A stretch of 13,237 nucleotides of DNA from Candidatus Caenarcanales bacterium (GCA_021299565.1 JAJTHA010000004.1:1-13237); one strand, 5' to 3'. Numbered from the stretch's first letter, positions 1 through 6,798 are shown. Notes: generated by a model not told the origin, from the letters alone. Numbers and translations: made by a program.

Positions 1-30
1 GAATACAGCGAAACACTAATCGCCACCTAA
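1..30 (+). CDS. C-terminal tail of an upstream gene (partial)
   Basis: Reading from base 1 gives nine codons (EYSETLIAT) and then a TAA stop at 28-30. A strong terminator hairpin begins 14 bases later, which is what one expects just after the last gene of a transcription unit. The fragment is too short to identify a family. Support comes only from the open frame and the terminator's position; the bases could also be non-coding. Confidence 0.4.
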   Translation, partial: EYSETLIAT

Positions 31-43
31 ACAGTAAATTATT

Positions 44-81
44 TAAGCCGGAGCCTTGCGCTCTGGCTTATTTATTTGTTT
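44..81 (+). terminator. Rho-independent terminator
   Basis: An 11-bp stem pairs TAAGCCGGAGC (44-54) with GCTCTGGCTTA (60-70). It has one G-T wobble and a 5-base loop (CTTGC). A T-rich run (tttatttgttt) follows at 71-81. This is a classic intrinsic terminator for a gene entering the window from the left. The bases before the stem are also A/T-rich, so weak activity on the other strand is possible. Confidence 0.8.
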
Positions 82-87
82 CGCCTT

Positions 88-227
88 CGGCGAGCCTGTC
101 ACTGCGTGACCGCCGCTGTCTTTTATTAATGCGCTGCGCGCGGCTATGACTATTTCCCGGCGAGCCTGTCAATGCGTGACCGCCGCTGTCTTTTATCAAT
201 GCGCTGCACGCGGCTGTGAAACTAATT
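88..227. repeat. Two-unit tandem repeat, 70-bp period
   Basis: Unit 1 (88-157) and unit 2 (158-227) are direct repeats. The first 62 bases of each (88-149 and 158-219) match with four differences (102/172, 127/197, 138/208, 146/216). Each unit contains short inverted repeats with three-base loops: GTCAC-TGC-GTGAC at 98-110 and GCGC-TGC-GCGC at 131-141. A further hairpin, CGCC-TTC-GGCG at 82-92, overlaps the start of unit 1. In unit 2 two of the differences (C102 to A172, G138 to A208) each break a stem pair, so it looks like a decaying copy. The unit is GC-rich against its surroundings and non-coding. Confidence 0.8.
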
Positions 228-254
228 AGCACAAGCCAAATCTATAACTATAAA

Positions 255-343
255 GTCACTCCGAGACCTGCGTAGCAGGTCGTGGGAGTCCATGATGCAC
301 CAGGTAAACTAGATTGCCACGCCGCTTCGCGGCTCGCAATGAC
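255..343. repeat. Cloverleaf-forming intergenic repeat, family 1, copy A
   Basis: This 89-bp element can fold into four stems. The outer stem is GTCACTCCGAG (255-265) with CTCGCAATGAC (333-343). Hairpin 1 is ACCTGC-GTA-GCAGGT. The central stem pairs CGTGGGAGTCCA with TAGATTGCCACG. Hairpin 2 is CCGC-TTC-GCGG. It matches the element at 9745-9832 in layout and in much of its sequence. It resembles a widespread type of GC-rich palindromic intergenic repeat in AT-rich bacterial genomes (general knowledge, not searched here). It sits upstream of the trhP promoter and may lie outside that transcript. Confidence 0.75.
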
Positions 344-385
344 CTTAAATTATACTTTCAAGCAGCTACTCAGGATAACGCAACG

Positions 386-420
386 TGATATATTTACAAA
401 TACTTTGCTTGAAACAAGGT
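386..420 (+). promoter_or_regulatory. Extended -10 promoter and ribosome binding site for trhP
   Basis: An extended -10 motif, TG-A-TATATT, lies at 386-394; no convincing -35 is seen. Transcription would start near 401. An AAGG ribosome binding site at 416-419 sits 9 bases before the ATG at 429. The binding site is well placed. The promoter is a weaker call because the region is AT-rich. Confidence 0.4.
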
Positions 421-428
421 AACAAAAT

Positions 429-1859
429 ATGAAACACGAAATAGAGTTATTAATGCCCGGCGGTAGCCTGGAAAAAATCAAATACGCAATAGACTTTGGT
501 GCTGATGCAATTTTTGCAGGCGTACCTCGCTATAGCCTAAGAGCAAGAGAAAACGAATTCTGGGATCCAGAATTAGTTAAAGAAGCTGTTGATTTTGTAA
601 AAGCCAGAAACAAAAAAATCTATCTGACTTGCAATATTTACGCGCACAACAACAAAATCAATAGTTTCATGGAAGCCATGACAGATATGGTCGCTCTCAA
701 GCCAGACGCTTTTATCATGACTGACCCCGGTTTAATCGCTTTGACCAAAGACAAATTCCCGGAAGCCTCAATTCACTTATCAACCCAAGCGAATAATACT
801 AACTGGGCTCAAGTGAAATTTTGGCAAAGCTACGGAATCGATAGAGTAATCCTTGCTCGTGAATTAACCGTTCAGGAAATCAAAGAAATTCACGATAAAG
901 TTCCAGAAATGGAATTGGAAGCATTTATACACGGTGCTATTTGCATGGCATATTCAGGCCGTTGTCTTTTGTCTAACTATCTAAGTTATAGAGATGCAAA
1001 TCAAGGTACTTGTTCACATACTTGTCGCTGGGGTTTCAAAGTACAAGCCAATAACGCAGTCGGTGACGATGTTCGCACTGAGTACATTCCACTAGAAGGT
1101 GATTTTTATTTGGAAGAAAAAGAAAGACCAGGTGAAATGATGCCTGTAGACGAAGATGAATTTGGCACATATATTATGAACTCAAAAGATCTTTGCGCAA
1201 TAGATTATTTGGCTGACTTAAGAGACGCTGGTGTAACAAGTTTCAAAGTAGAGGGTCGTAACAAAACCGAATACTACGCTGCCTTAGTAGCAAGAGCTTA
1301 CCGTAAAGGCATAGATGCTATCAGCGATGGAAGTCCTTTGCCAAAAGATCTTAGAGACTGGATGCTAGAAGAAGTTTCGACAACTGCTAATAGAGGATTT
1401 ATTCCTGGTTTTTATGCTCGCAACGCAAAAGCTGCAGCTCAAGAACTAGAAAGATCACATTGCGTTCAAACTCATTTGTATGCAGCAAGAGTACTAGCTT
1501 ACGAAGCAACAACAAATATTGTTTGTCTTGAAATCAAAAATAGAATTGATATTGGTGATGAACTAACTATCATCAGTAAAGATCAAGAATGGACTCAAGC
1601 GTTCTCAAACGCTTACTACAAGGGGCATCCAGAAGCTAGCCATGAATTCAATGAAAGCTGCTGGAAATTTAATGAAAATAGTCACAAGAAAAACTACAAT
1701 GCAAATGCCATAGAAGCTACTGAGCATGCCCACGGCGGCGCTGAAGTTGTTTTTGTTAAGTTAACTCAAACGTTATCAAATCCAGAGACCGCTATTATTC
1801 GCATGCCTTTTAAAGAAGCTGTGTCTTTAAAGCAAAGACAAACGCTGGTGATAAAATAA
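429..1859 (+). CDS. trhP: U32 family protein, tRNA hydroxylation protein TrhP (YegQ)-like
   Basis: This 476-residue protein belongs to the collagenase-like U32 family. TrhP (formerly YegQ) is one of two E. coli routes to 5-hydroxyuridine at tRNA position 34; E. coli TrhP is about 450 residues. The N-terminal half looks like a TIM barrel (LLMPGGSLEKIKYAIDFGAD at residues 8-27). The U32 signature follows at about 164-201, running EAFIHGAICMAYSGRCLLSN and then RDANQGTCSHTCRW. Its cysteines C172, C179, C195 and C199 are spaced like the iron-sulfur ligands proposed for U32 enzymes such as UbiU and UbiV. The C-terminal ~120 residues fit the TrhP-type beta-barrel extension. The name rests on the RDANQGTC...CRW region and on length. 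Older annotation would say 'peptidase U32', but proteolysis is not expected. The ATG has a good AAGG site, and pyrE starts 4 bases after the stop. Confidence 0.85.
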   Translation: MKHEIELLMPGGSLEKIKYAIDFGADAIFAGVPRYSLRARENEFWDPELVKEAVDFVKARNKKIYLTCNIYAHNNKINSFMEAMTDMVALKPDAFIMTDPGLIALTKDKFPEASIHLSTQANNTNWAQVKFWQSYGIDRVILARELTVQEIKEIHDKVPEMELEAFIHGAICMAYSGRCLLSNYLSYRDANQGTCSHTCRWGFKVQANNAVGDDVRTEYIPLEGDFYLEEKERPGEMMPVDEDEFGTYIMNSKDLCAIDYLADLRDAGVTSFKVEGRNKTEYYAALVARAYRKGIDAISDGSPLPKDLRDWMLEEVSTTANRGFIPGFYARNAKAAAQELERSHCVQTHLYAARVLAYEATTNIVCLEIKNRIDIGDELTIISKDQEWTQAFSNAYYKGHPEASHEFNESCWKFNENSHKKNYNANAIEATEHAHGGAEVVFVKLTQTLSNPETAIIRMPFKEAVSLKQRQTLVIK

Positions 1860-1863
1860 TTTC

Positions 1864-2478
1864 ATGACTAAAACTCATGCCAAAGAAATAGCAGCAAAAT
1901 TACTAGAAATCAAAGCTGTATTTTTGAAACCACACGATATGTTCACCTGGGCATCCGGCATCAAATCTCCGATTTATTGTGATAATCGCATCACCCTGTC
2001 CTATCCAGAACTAAGAACTTATATCAAAAACGCTTTTGTGGAACTGATCAAAAAAGAATTTGCTGATGTTGAAGTTATTGCAGGCGTTGCAACCGCCGGC
2101 ATCCCGCAAGCTGCGCTTATTGCTGATGCTATGAATCTTCCTTTGATTTACGTAAGATCTTCAGCCAAAGATCACGGTAGAACAAATCTCATAGAAGGCA
2201 AAATCGAAGAGGGACAAAAAGTTGTTTTGATAGAAGATCTAATCTCAACTGGATCAAGCTCTTTAAAAGTTATAGACGCTCTCAAAGAAGCTCAAGTAGA
2301 GCTTTTGGGGCTGGTGTCAATTTTTAACTATGGTTTAAAAAGTGCTAAAAACAATCTCCAAGACATCAAAACTTTTAGCTTGAGTTCTTATGATGAACTT
2401 CTTGATGCGGCTTTAGAAAAGGCTTATATCCAAGCTGAAGATCTTGACTTGCTTAAAAACTGGAAAGAAAATTTATAA
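1864..2478 (+). CDS. pyrE: Orotate phosphoribosyltransferase
   Basis: PyrE joins orotate and PRPP to make orotidine 5'-monophosphate, the fifth step of de novo pyrimidine synthesis, in the cytoplasm. The 204-residue length is normal. The PRPP-binding motif VVLIEDLISTGSS is at residues 120-132, with its paired acidic residues E124 and D125. The flexible catalytic loop AKDHGRTNLIEG (101-112) keeps Lys102 and His104. The substrate-side WASGIKSPIYCDNR (29-42) is also typical. The gene begins 4 bases after the trhP stop without a clear ribosome binding site, so translation is probably coupled to trhP. Its last 6 bases overlap the end of murG on the other strand. No other pyrimidine gene is in the window. 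Confidence 0.95.
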   Translation: MTKTHAKEIAAKLLEIKAVFLKPHDMFTWASGIKSPIYCDNRITLSYPELRTYIKNAFVELIKKEFADVEVIAGVATAGIPQAALIADAMNLPLIYVRSSAKDHGRTNLIEGKIEEGQKVVLIEDLISTGSSSLKVIDALKEAQVELLGLVSIFNYGLKSAKNNLQDIKTFSLSSYDELLDAALEKAYIQAEDLDLLKNWKENL

Positions 2479-3570
2479 AATCAAACTAGCTATTTTTTCT
2501 GCTGCATTATTAGACGCAAAATTTTTCAAATTAAGCCTATAGGCATCTAGATTATTGAAAACTTCTTTTATAGCTAGCAATAAATCTTCTGTATAGGCTT
2601 TGGAGTTTTGGTCTACGCTTAATGCCGCGCCTGAAGCCACAAGAGAAGCTGCGTTTTTGTTTTGATGATCATGCGCCGCCCAAGGCAATGGTACAAAAAT
2701 TGGCACAACAGAGGCGGCTACCATTTCACTAATTGTCATGGCACCTGCTCTACACACGCTAAAAGCTGCTCTAGAACAAAGTTCTGGCATCTCATGAGTA
2801 TAAGCAAGCACTTGATAATTTGGATATTTATCAAGGCTGCCATCAAGAAATTTTACGACATGATCATCAAACAATTTGGCTCCGGTCACATGCACAATTC
2901 TCAAATTAAGTTTTAAAAGCTCAGGCAAAATTGTACCGATGGCATCGTTGAGATCTTTAGCTCCCTGAGAGCCGCCTGTAACCAACAAAAAGTTTTTTTC
3001 TTTATTAGTCAAATCAAGAGTTTGTAAAAATTTATTTGCAATAGGATTACCTGTAACAAAGACTCTGGAAGATTTTGGCTTGATTCCCAAATCACAAACT
3101 CCAAGTGTAAGTGCGTAAGCATCTTGTACAAAAAAGCGATTAGCCAACCCCATGTGTGCGTCAAGATTGTGAATGATGTATGGGATTTTGAGTTTTTGAC
3201 AAGCAGCAAAAACTGGACCTGCTGCGTAACCACCAGTACCAAAAACAAAATCAATTTTATTTGCTTTCAAAGCACTAATCGCTTCATTTGTATAAATTTG
3301 AAAGCTTTTGTACCAGCTCAAAAGCCTTAATGGGTTTTTAACTAAAGGCTCTGAGTTGACTTCCAGGAATTGGACATAATCCATATACGGTCTTGACTGA
3401 GAGTCTCTTAAGTTTGGATTTTTCAAAAGATTAGCTTCAAGTTTATGGGGATTACCCAAATAAAACATTGATATAGATGGGTTTTGCAGCTTTAAATGCT
3501 CTGCCAAGGCTAAACATGGGTAAATATGACCACCTGTACCACCACCTGTTAAACCGAGTCTTAAAGCCAT
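2473..3570 (-). CDS. murG: UDP-GlcNAc:undecaprenyl-PP-MurNAc-pentapeptide GlcNAc transferase (lipid II synthesis)
   Basis: MurG adds N-acetylglucosamine from UDP-GlcNAc to lipid I, giving lipid II, on the inner face of the cytoplasmic membrane. The 365 residues fit the family (about 355-365). The N-terminal glycine-rich motif TGGGTGGH is at residues 8-15. The second domain opens with LLVTGGSQGAKDLNDAI, and the UDP-GlcNAc site is recognisable as CRAGAMTISEM followed by PLPWAAHDHQNKNA. The start at 3570 has no clear Shine-Dalgarno sequence. It is divergent from the desaturase gene with only 45 bp between starts, so the two promoters share that gap. It lies apart from murD and ftsW in this window, unlike the compact dcw clusters of many bacteria. 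It converges on pyrE with a 6-bp overlap and no room for a terminator. Confidence 0.95.
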   Translation of the reverse strand: MALRLGLTGGGTGGHIYPCLALAEHLKLQNPSISMFYLGNPHKLEANLLKNPNLRDSQSRPYMDYVQFLEVNSEPLVKNPLRLLSWYKSFQIYTNEAISALKANKIDFVFGTGGYAAGPVFAACQKLKIPYIIHNLDAHMGLANRFFVQDAYALTLGVCDLGIKPKSSRVFVTGNPIANKFLQTLDLTNKEKNFLLVTGGSQGAKDLNDAIGTILPELLKLNLRIVHVTGAKLFDDHVVKFLDGSLDKYPNYQVLAYTHEMPELCSRAAFSVCRAGAMTISEMVAASVVPIFVPLPWAAHDHQNKNAASLVASGAALSVDQNSKAYTEDLLLAIKEVFNNLDAYRLNLKNFASNNAAEKIASLIL

Positions 3571-3583
3571 ATTATGGGAATAA

Positions 3584-3608
3584 TGATATAGTAATATCCA
3601 AAGAAGGA
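3584..3608 (+). promoter_or_regulatory. Extended -10 promoter and ribosome binding site for the desaturase gene
   Basis: TG-A-TATAGT at 3584-3592 is an extended -10 with five of six consensus bases. The predicted transcription start is near 3599, which would leave a leader of only about 17 bases. AAGGA at 3604-3608 is the ribosome binding site, 7 bases before the TTG start at 3616. No good -35 is seen. The murG promoter must lie in or near the same 45-bp gap on the other strand. Confidence 0.45.
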
Positions 3609-3615
3609 TAGTAAT

Positions 3616-4803
3616 TTGAAACTTAAAATTGGAAATAGAGAAATTAATTGGCCTAATGCACTGTATTTAGTATTAACACCTTTTGCTGCCGTAATCGGTA
3701 TGATTTGGTGGATTAAATCCGGAAGCTTTAACTGGAATACAGTTATATTAGCTTGCCTTTTATATTTATTTTGTCAAATCAGCATAACCGCTGGCTATCA
3801 TAGATTGTTTTCACACAGAAGCTATAATGCTGTCTGGCCTGTTAGGCTATTTTTCTTGATTTTTGGAGCAGCAGCTTTTGAAGGTTCTGCTATGCACTGG
3901 TCTTTGGATCACCGCAATCACCATAATTATGTAGATCAAAATGAACGTGATCCTTATAGTATCAATAAAGGATTTTTCTGGGCTCATATGGGTTGGTTAC
4001 TTTTCAAACAAAATGATCAAGTTTATAGCGAAGAAAACACAAAATCAGGTGATTTGTATTCTGATAAATTAGTTGTTTGGCAGTTACACAATTGGGTATG
4101 GGTTGGAGTTGTTGTTACTTTTGTTGTACCTACAATTATTGGCTTAGCTTGGGGAGATGCTTTAGGCGCTATGGTAGTGGCTGGCTTAGTGAGATCGGTT
4201 CTTAATCACCATGCTACATTTCTGATCAATTCCTTGTCTCACTGTGTAGGCAAACAAACTTATTCTGACAAGCATACAGCTAGAGACAACTTGTTTACTG
4301 CATTTTTGACTTGTGGTGAAGGTTACCATAATTATCATCACGAATTCCCTTCTGACTATCGTAATGGCGTTAGAGCCTGGGACTGGGATCCAACCAAATG
4401 GGTTATCAAAGGTTTGTCACTTGTAAAAATGACTACTGATCTTAAAACTATTCACGAAGAAATCATTCTTCGTAAAAGAACTCATATGCGTGAAAAACGC
4501 TTACATAAAAAACTTGCTGGTTCAAGCTTTAAGTTTTTTGGAAGCACTCAAGCTCAGATTCTTGAATCACTTAAGATGAAATACGAAAAATCATATCAGC
4601 AGCTTGCTGAATTAAGAATGAAGCTTCAAACTTTAAGCACTAAATATCAAAACAAAAAACAAGCTCAGGAAAACAAAAGCTTCGTCAAACTTGAACTTGA
4701 TGTTTTAAAAGAACAAGTTGCTCAAGCTAAATATGACTTCCAAAAATCGGTTAAAGACTGGAATATTATGCGCAAGCGTATTTTGGCTTATGCTAAGTCG
4801 TAG
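3616..4803 (+). CDS. Membrane acyl-CoA/acyl-lipid fatty acid desaturase with coiled-coil C-terminal tail
   Basis: This is a di-iron membrane desaturase that would put a double bond into fatty acyl chains, probably of the delta-9 type. All three histidine boxes are present: H62-RLFS-H67, H99-RN-H102-H103, and H238-NY-H241-H242 within EGYHNYHHEFP. A conserved NSLSH motif precedes the third box. Hydrophobic segments at about 13-35, 40-60, 77-95 and 150-195 fit the usual membrane core. Residues from about 290 to 395 are different: they are rich in K, E, Q and L with heptad-like spacing and look like a long coiled coil. The start is TTG: an in-frame stop lies at 3592-3594, AAGGA is well placed, and no ATG occurs before codon 29. 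The substrate and exact position of desaturation cannot be read from sequence. It has its own terminator. Confidence 0.88.
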   Translation: MKLKIGNREINWPNALYLVLTPFAAVIGMIWWIKSGSFNWNTVILACLLYLFCQISITAGYHRLFSHRSYNAVWPVRLFFLIFGAAAFEGSAMHWSLDHRNHHNYVDQNERDPYSINKGFFWAHMGWLLFKQNDQVYSEENTKSGDLYSDKLVVWQLHNWVWVGVVVTFVVPTIIGLAWGDALGAMVVAGLVRSVLNHHATFLINSLSHCVGKQTYSDKHTARDNLFTAFLTCGEGYHNYHHEFPSDYRNGVRAWDWDPTKWVIKGLSLVKMTTDLKTIHEEIILRKRTHMREKRLHKKLAGSSFKFFGSTQAQILESLKMKYEKSYQQLAELRMKLQTLSTKYQNKKQAQENKSFVKLELDVLKEQVAQAKYDFQKSVKDWNIMRKRILAYAKS

Positions 4804-4826
4804 AGCTCAGTTACTAAGCTCTTTTT
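4802..4826 (+). terminator. Terminator shared with two stop codons
   Basis: AGAGCTCAG (4802-4810) pairs with CTAAGCTCT (4814-4822) with one C/A mismatch and a TTA loop. A T run extends through 4826. It ends the desaturase transcript: the left arm starts inside that gene's TAG stop (4801-4803). The right arm and T run encode the last residues and stop of the gene on the opposite strand. On the minus strand no T run follows, so it should act in one direction only. Confidence 0.75.
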
Positions 4827-5530
4827 AACTGCTCCCAAGTATTTTCATTGCGAATATATTTGTCGCCATCAAAATCATCAAAGAAAAAGTCCACTAAAGG
4901 ATGCTCAATCTCTTTTTTGTTGTCATCAAGCTTAAGATGCTCTTGAGGAATATAGCTAATGGCATTGGTGCCATCAATTAAAACATAGTACCAAGGCTTG
5001 TCTCTAGCCGGCTTATTAGAAGATTTACTATAAAGCTCTTCATCGTTAATAAAGTACATGTCGTAGTCGGTAATTACGCCTCTAATATCTTCATTTTTAT
5101 GACTAACTATAGAACCTCTTGAATATAAAGGTTTGTCAAATTGATTTAAAGTCTCCGCCAAATAAAAACGAGGAATCATAACCCAAAACGTCTCATTTGT
5201 TTTTAGATTTTGCATTTCATAAGAGCCTTCCATAGTGCCAAAATTGGTTTCTAAATTACAAAAACTGTAATATTCGTGAGAATGACCTGGAGCAATTTCC
5301 GGCTGTAGACCGACTACGCCTGAGCCTTTAACTTCGTTGCGATTAGAATCAGAATCAATAATTATCCAATGACGATTCAAAAGTTTGACTGTCTCTTTTG
5401 AATTGTTTTGAATATGAATTTTATAAGAAAACAAAAATTGTTTTTTTGATGGTTTTGAATATTCTTCCAAAAAAATGGTTTTTGCGCTAACTTCAACTGT
5501 TGAAGTCAAGGATTTTACTGTTTCTTGCAT
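4814..5530 (-). CDS. ApaG-HspQ (YccV) domain fusion protein
   Basis: This 238-residue protein joins two families that are normally separate in bacteria. Residues about 1-127 are an ApaG/DUF525 domain, recognisable by LLNRHWIIIDSD (50-61), GSGVVGLQPEIAPGHSHEY (69-87) and GTMEGSYEM (98-106). Residues about 136-215 are an HspQ/YccV (hemimethylated-DNA-binding) domain, shown by YSRGSIVSHKNEDIRGVITDYD (136-157), ARDKPWYYVLIDG (175-187) and the IEHPLVD end (208-214). HspQ is known as a Lon protease enhancer in Salmonella and Yersinia; ApaG has an immunoglobulin-like fold of unclear role. The human mitochondrial protein POLDIP2/PDIP38, linked to ClpXP, has the same two domains in the opposite order. 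A role as a protease adaptor or stress factor is inference. The gene follows the amidohydrolase by 18 bases. It has no Shine-Dalgarno sequence but has its own possible -10. Confidence 0.88.
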   Translation of the reverse strand: MQETVKSLTSTVEVSAKTIFLEEYSKPSKKQFLFSYKIHIQNNSKETVKLLNRHWIIIDSDSNRNEVKGSGVVGLQPEIAPGHSHEYYSFCNLETNFGTMEGSYEMQNLKTNETFWVMIPRFYLAETLNQFDKPLYSRGSIVSHKNEDIRGVITDYDMYFINDEELYSKSSNKPARDKPWYYVLIDGTNAISYIPQEHLKLDDNKKEIEHPLVDFFFDDFDGDKYIRNENTWEQLKRA

Positions 5531-5537
5531 AAATTCT

Positions 5538-5546
5538 ATTTTATCA
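5538..5546 (-). promoter_or_regulatory. Possible extended -10 element for the ApaG-HspQ gene
   Basis: On the minus strand TG-A-TAAAAT (5546 to 5538) is an extended -10 with five of six consensus bases. It ends 7 bases before the ATG at 5530. Transcription would begin at or next to the A of the ATG, giving a leaderless mRNA, which fits the absence of a Shine-Dalgarno sequence. The short AT-rich gap makes a chance match possible. Confidence 0.35.
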
Positions 5547-5548
5547 TT

Positions 5549-6781
5549 TTAGAACTTGTAGACTAAGCTTCCGTTAACAAAGACCTCTCTAACCCGAGTT
5601 TTTTTATTATCCAAAGCCAAAGCAAAAATATCAATATTGCGAAGATCTTGATAATTATTCAAATCTAAAATCTCCAAAACCACAAAATCTGCTGACTTAA
5701 ACTGTTCTAAAGAGCCAATTTCACTATCCAAACCAAGCATAGTCGCCGCTTTAATAGTTATCATCTCAAATTTTTCTTGCGAACTCAAATCGTGAGTTAA
5801 ATGCTTCAATTCCTCTCTTAGATCTAAATCATGATTCGATGCTTTGCTATCAGTACCCAAAGCAAATTGAATTTTTTTGTTTTGCCAATTTTTTATATCA
5901 GCCTGGTCATTTAATAAATATTCATTGGATCTAGGACAAGTAACCAATTTGATTTGATATTGTTGAATCAAATCTAATTCTTGTTCACTCAAATAAACTC
6001 CATGGGTTAGGAGTAAGTTAGAATCAAGTAAATTACTTTGCAACAAAAAATCAAAAGAACTTTTGTATTTTTTCCAATTATCAAGTTTTGCTTCTAAACT
6101 ATTGATGCTTGCCCAAAACTCTTTTGCCAACTGGCTTTCAGCAGAATCATGATCGCTAAACCATTTTTCTTCAGCGAGGCTTTCACTAATATGACTAAGT
6201 AATAATCGATTATTTTTTTGTGACCATTCTAGGCAAAATTTCCAAAGCAAAGCCGATACATCATAAGTAGCATGAGGCGATAATGCATAAAAAATATTTT
6301 TATCTTTGGGTAAACTATCTAATAGTGCGATTTTTTCTTGAAAAATTTTTTGCGCAAAATTCGGATCAGAACCAAAAATTTCTATTCCCATCAAAGCCTT
6401 AATACCTGAATCAATTAAAGCTCTAGAAGTTTCAAAAGGATAATTAGTGTTTTCAACAACAAAAGTTGTTCCATAAGACAAAGATTCCTGAATACCTTGA
6501 CTGACTTGTTCACTAGGTAAAAACTCTGGCTTTTGACTTTCTGTAACTAAATCTTTTAGCCAAGAAAATAAATTCTGAGAATCTAGTTTTATCTTACTGA
6601 AGCATAAGTGAGAATGCATATTGATCAAACCTGGTAGCACAATGCTTTTAAAGCGTTTTGGACCAGGGGCACCAGAAGAAAAACCAACTATCTTATCTTG
6701 CTCTAAATTGATCTCAGCATCATATAAAATCTCGTTTGAGTTTTTTATAAGAACATCGTGGGTATAAGGTTTATAGGCCAT
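5549..6781 (-). CDS. Amidohydrolase, adenine-nucleoside deaminase type (MtaD / aminodeoxyfutalosine deaminase-like)
   Basis: This 410-residue metal-dependent hydrolase belongs to the amidohydrolase superfamily, in the branch with SsnA, TrzN, MtaD and the aminodeoxyfutalosine deaminases. The expected metal and catalytic residues are all visible: H56-S-H58 in GLINMHSHL, H197 with E200 in LLLSHISES, H260 in LLTHGVYL, and D311 in LGTDSKASN. TCPRSNEYLL (281-290) is typical of the deaminase branch. The stretch after the first motif (FSKIKLDSQNLFSWLKDLV, 61-79) resembles aminodeoxyfutalosine deaminases, which act in the alternative menaquinone pathway. Deamination of methylthioadenosine or S-adenosylhomocysteine is an equal alternative. 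No other menaquinone gene is in the window. The start at 6781 is fixed by an in-frame stop only 9 bases upstream and lacks a Shine-Dalgarno sequence. It is transcribed with the ApaG-HspQ gene. Confidence 0.8.
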   Translation of the reverse strand: MAYKPYTHDVLIKNSNEILYDAEINLEQDKIVGFSSGAPGPKRFKSIVLPGLINMHSHLCFSKIKLDSQNLFSWLKDLVTESQKPEFLPSEQVSQGIQESLSYGTTFVVENTNYPFETSRALIDSGIKALMGIEIFGSDPNFAQKIFQEKIALLDSLPKDKNIFYALSPHATYDVSALLWKFCLEWSQKNNRLLLSHISESLAEEKWFSDHDSAESQLAKEFWASINSLEAKLDNWKKYKSSFDFLLQSNLLDSNLLLTHGVYLSEQELDLIQQYQIKLVTCPRSNEYLLNDQADIKNWQNKKIQFALGTDSKASNHDLDLREELKHLTHDLSSQEKFEMITIKAATMLGLDSEIGSLEQFKSADFVVLEILDLNNYQDLRNIDIFALALDNKKTRVREVFVNGSLVYKF

Positions 6782-6784
6782 TTT

Positions 6785-6790
6785 AGGGGA
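6785..6790 (+). promoter_or_regulatory. Ribosome binding site of the STAS gene
   Basis: AGGGGA lies 8 bases before the ATG at 6799 and decides that start over the in-frame ATG at 6814. It sits in the 17-bp gap between two divergent genes, so the promoter for this operon must lie inside the amidohydrolase coding region. I see no convincing -35/-10 pair there. Confidence 0.7.
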
Positions 6791-6798
6791 TTAAGCTG

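Noticed and set aside
88..227. Possible CRISPR array from the repeated 70-bp unit
   Set aside because: Only two units occur, they lie directly next to each other, and there are no unique spacers between repeats.
255..343. Cloverleaf fold suggesting a tRNA gene
   Set aside because: Stem lengths, loop sizes and conserved bases do not match a tRNA: there is no T-loop sequence and no seven-base anticodon loop. The copy at 9745-9832 shows it is a dispersed repeat.
2662..3330. Several 60-85 codon open frames on both strands inside murG
   Set aside because: They lie wholly within the well-supported murG frame, and their translations resemble no family.
3595..3610. Hairpin TATCC/GGATA covering the desaturase ribosome binding site, as a temperature or ligand switch
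   Set aside because: The stem is only five base pairs with a six-base loop in a very short leader, which is too weak to claim as a regulator.
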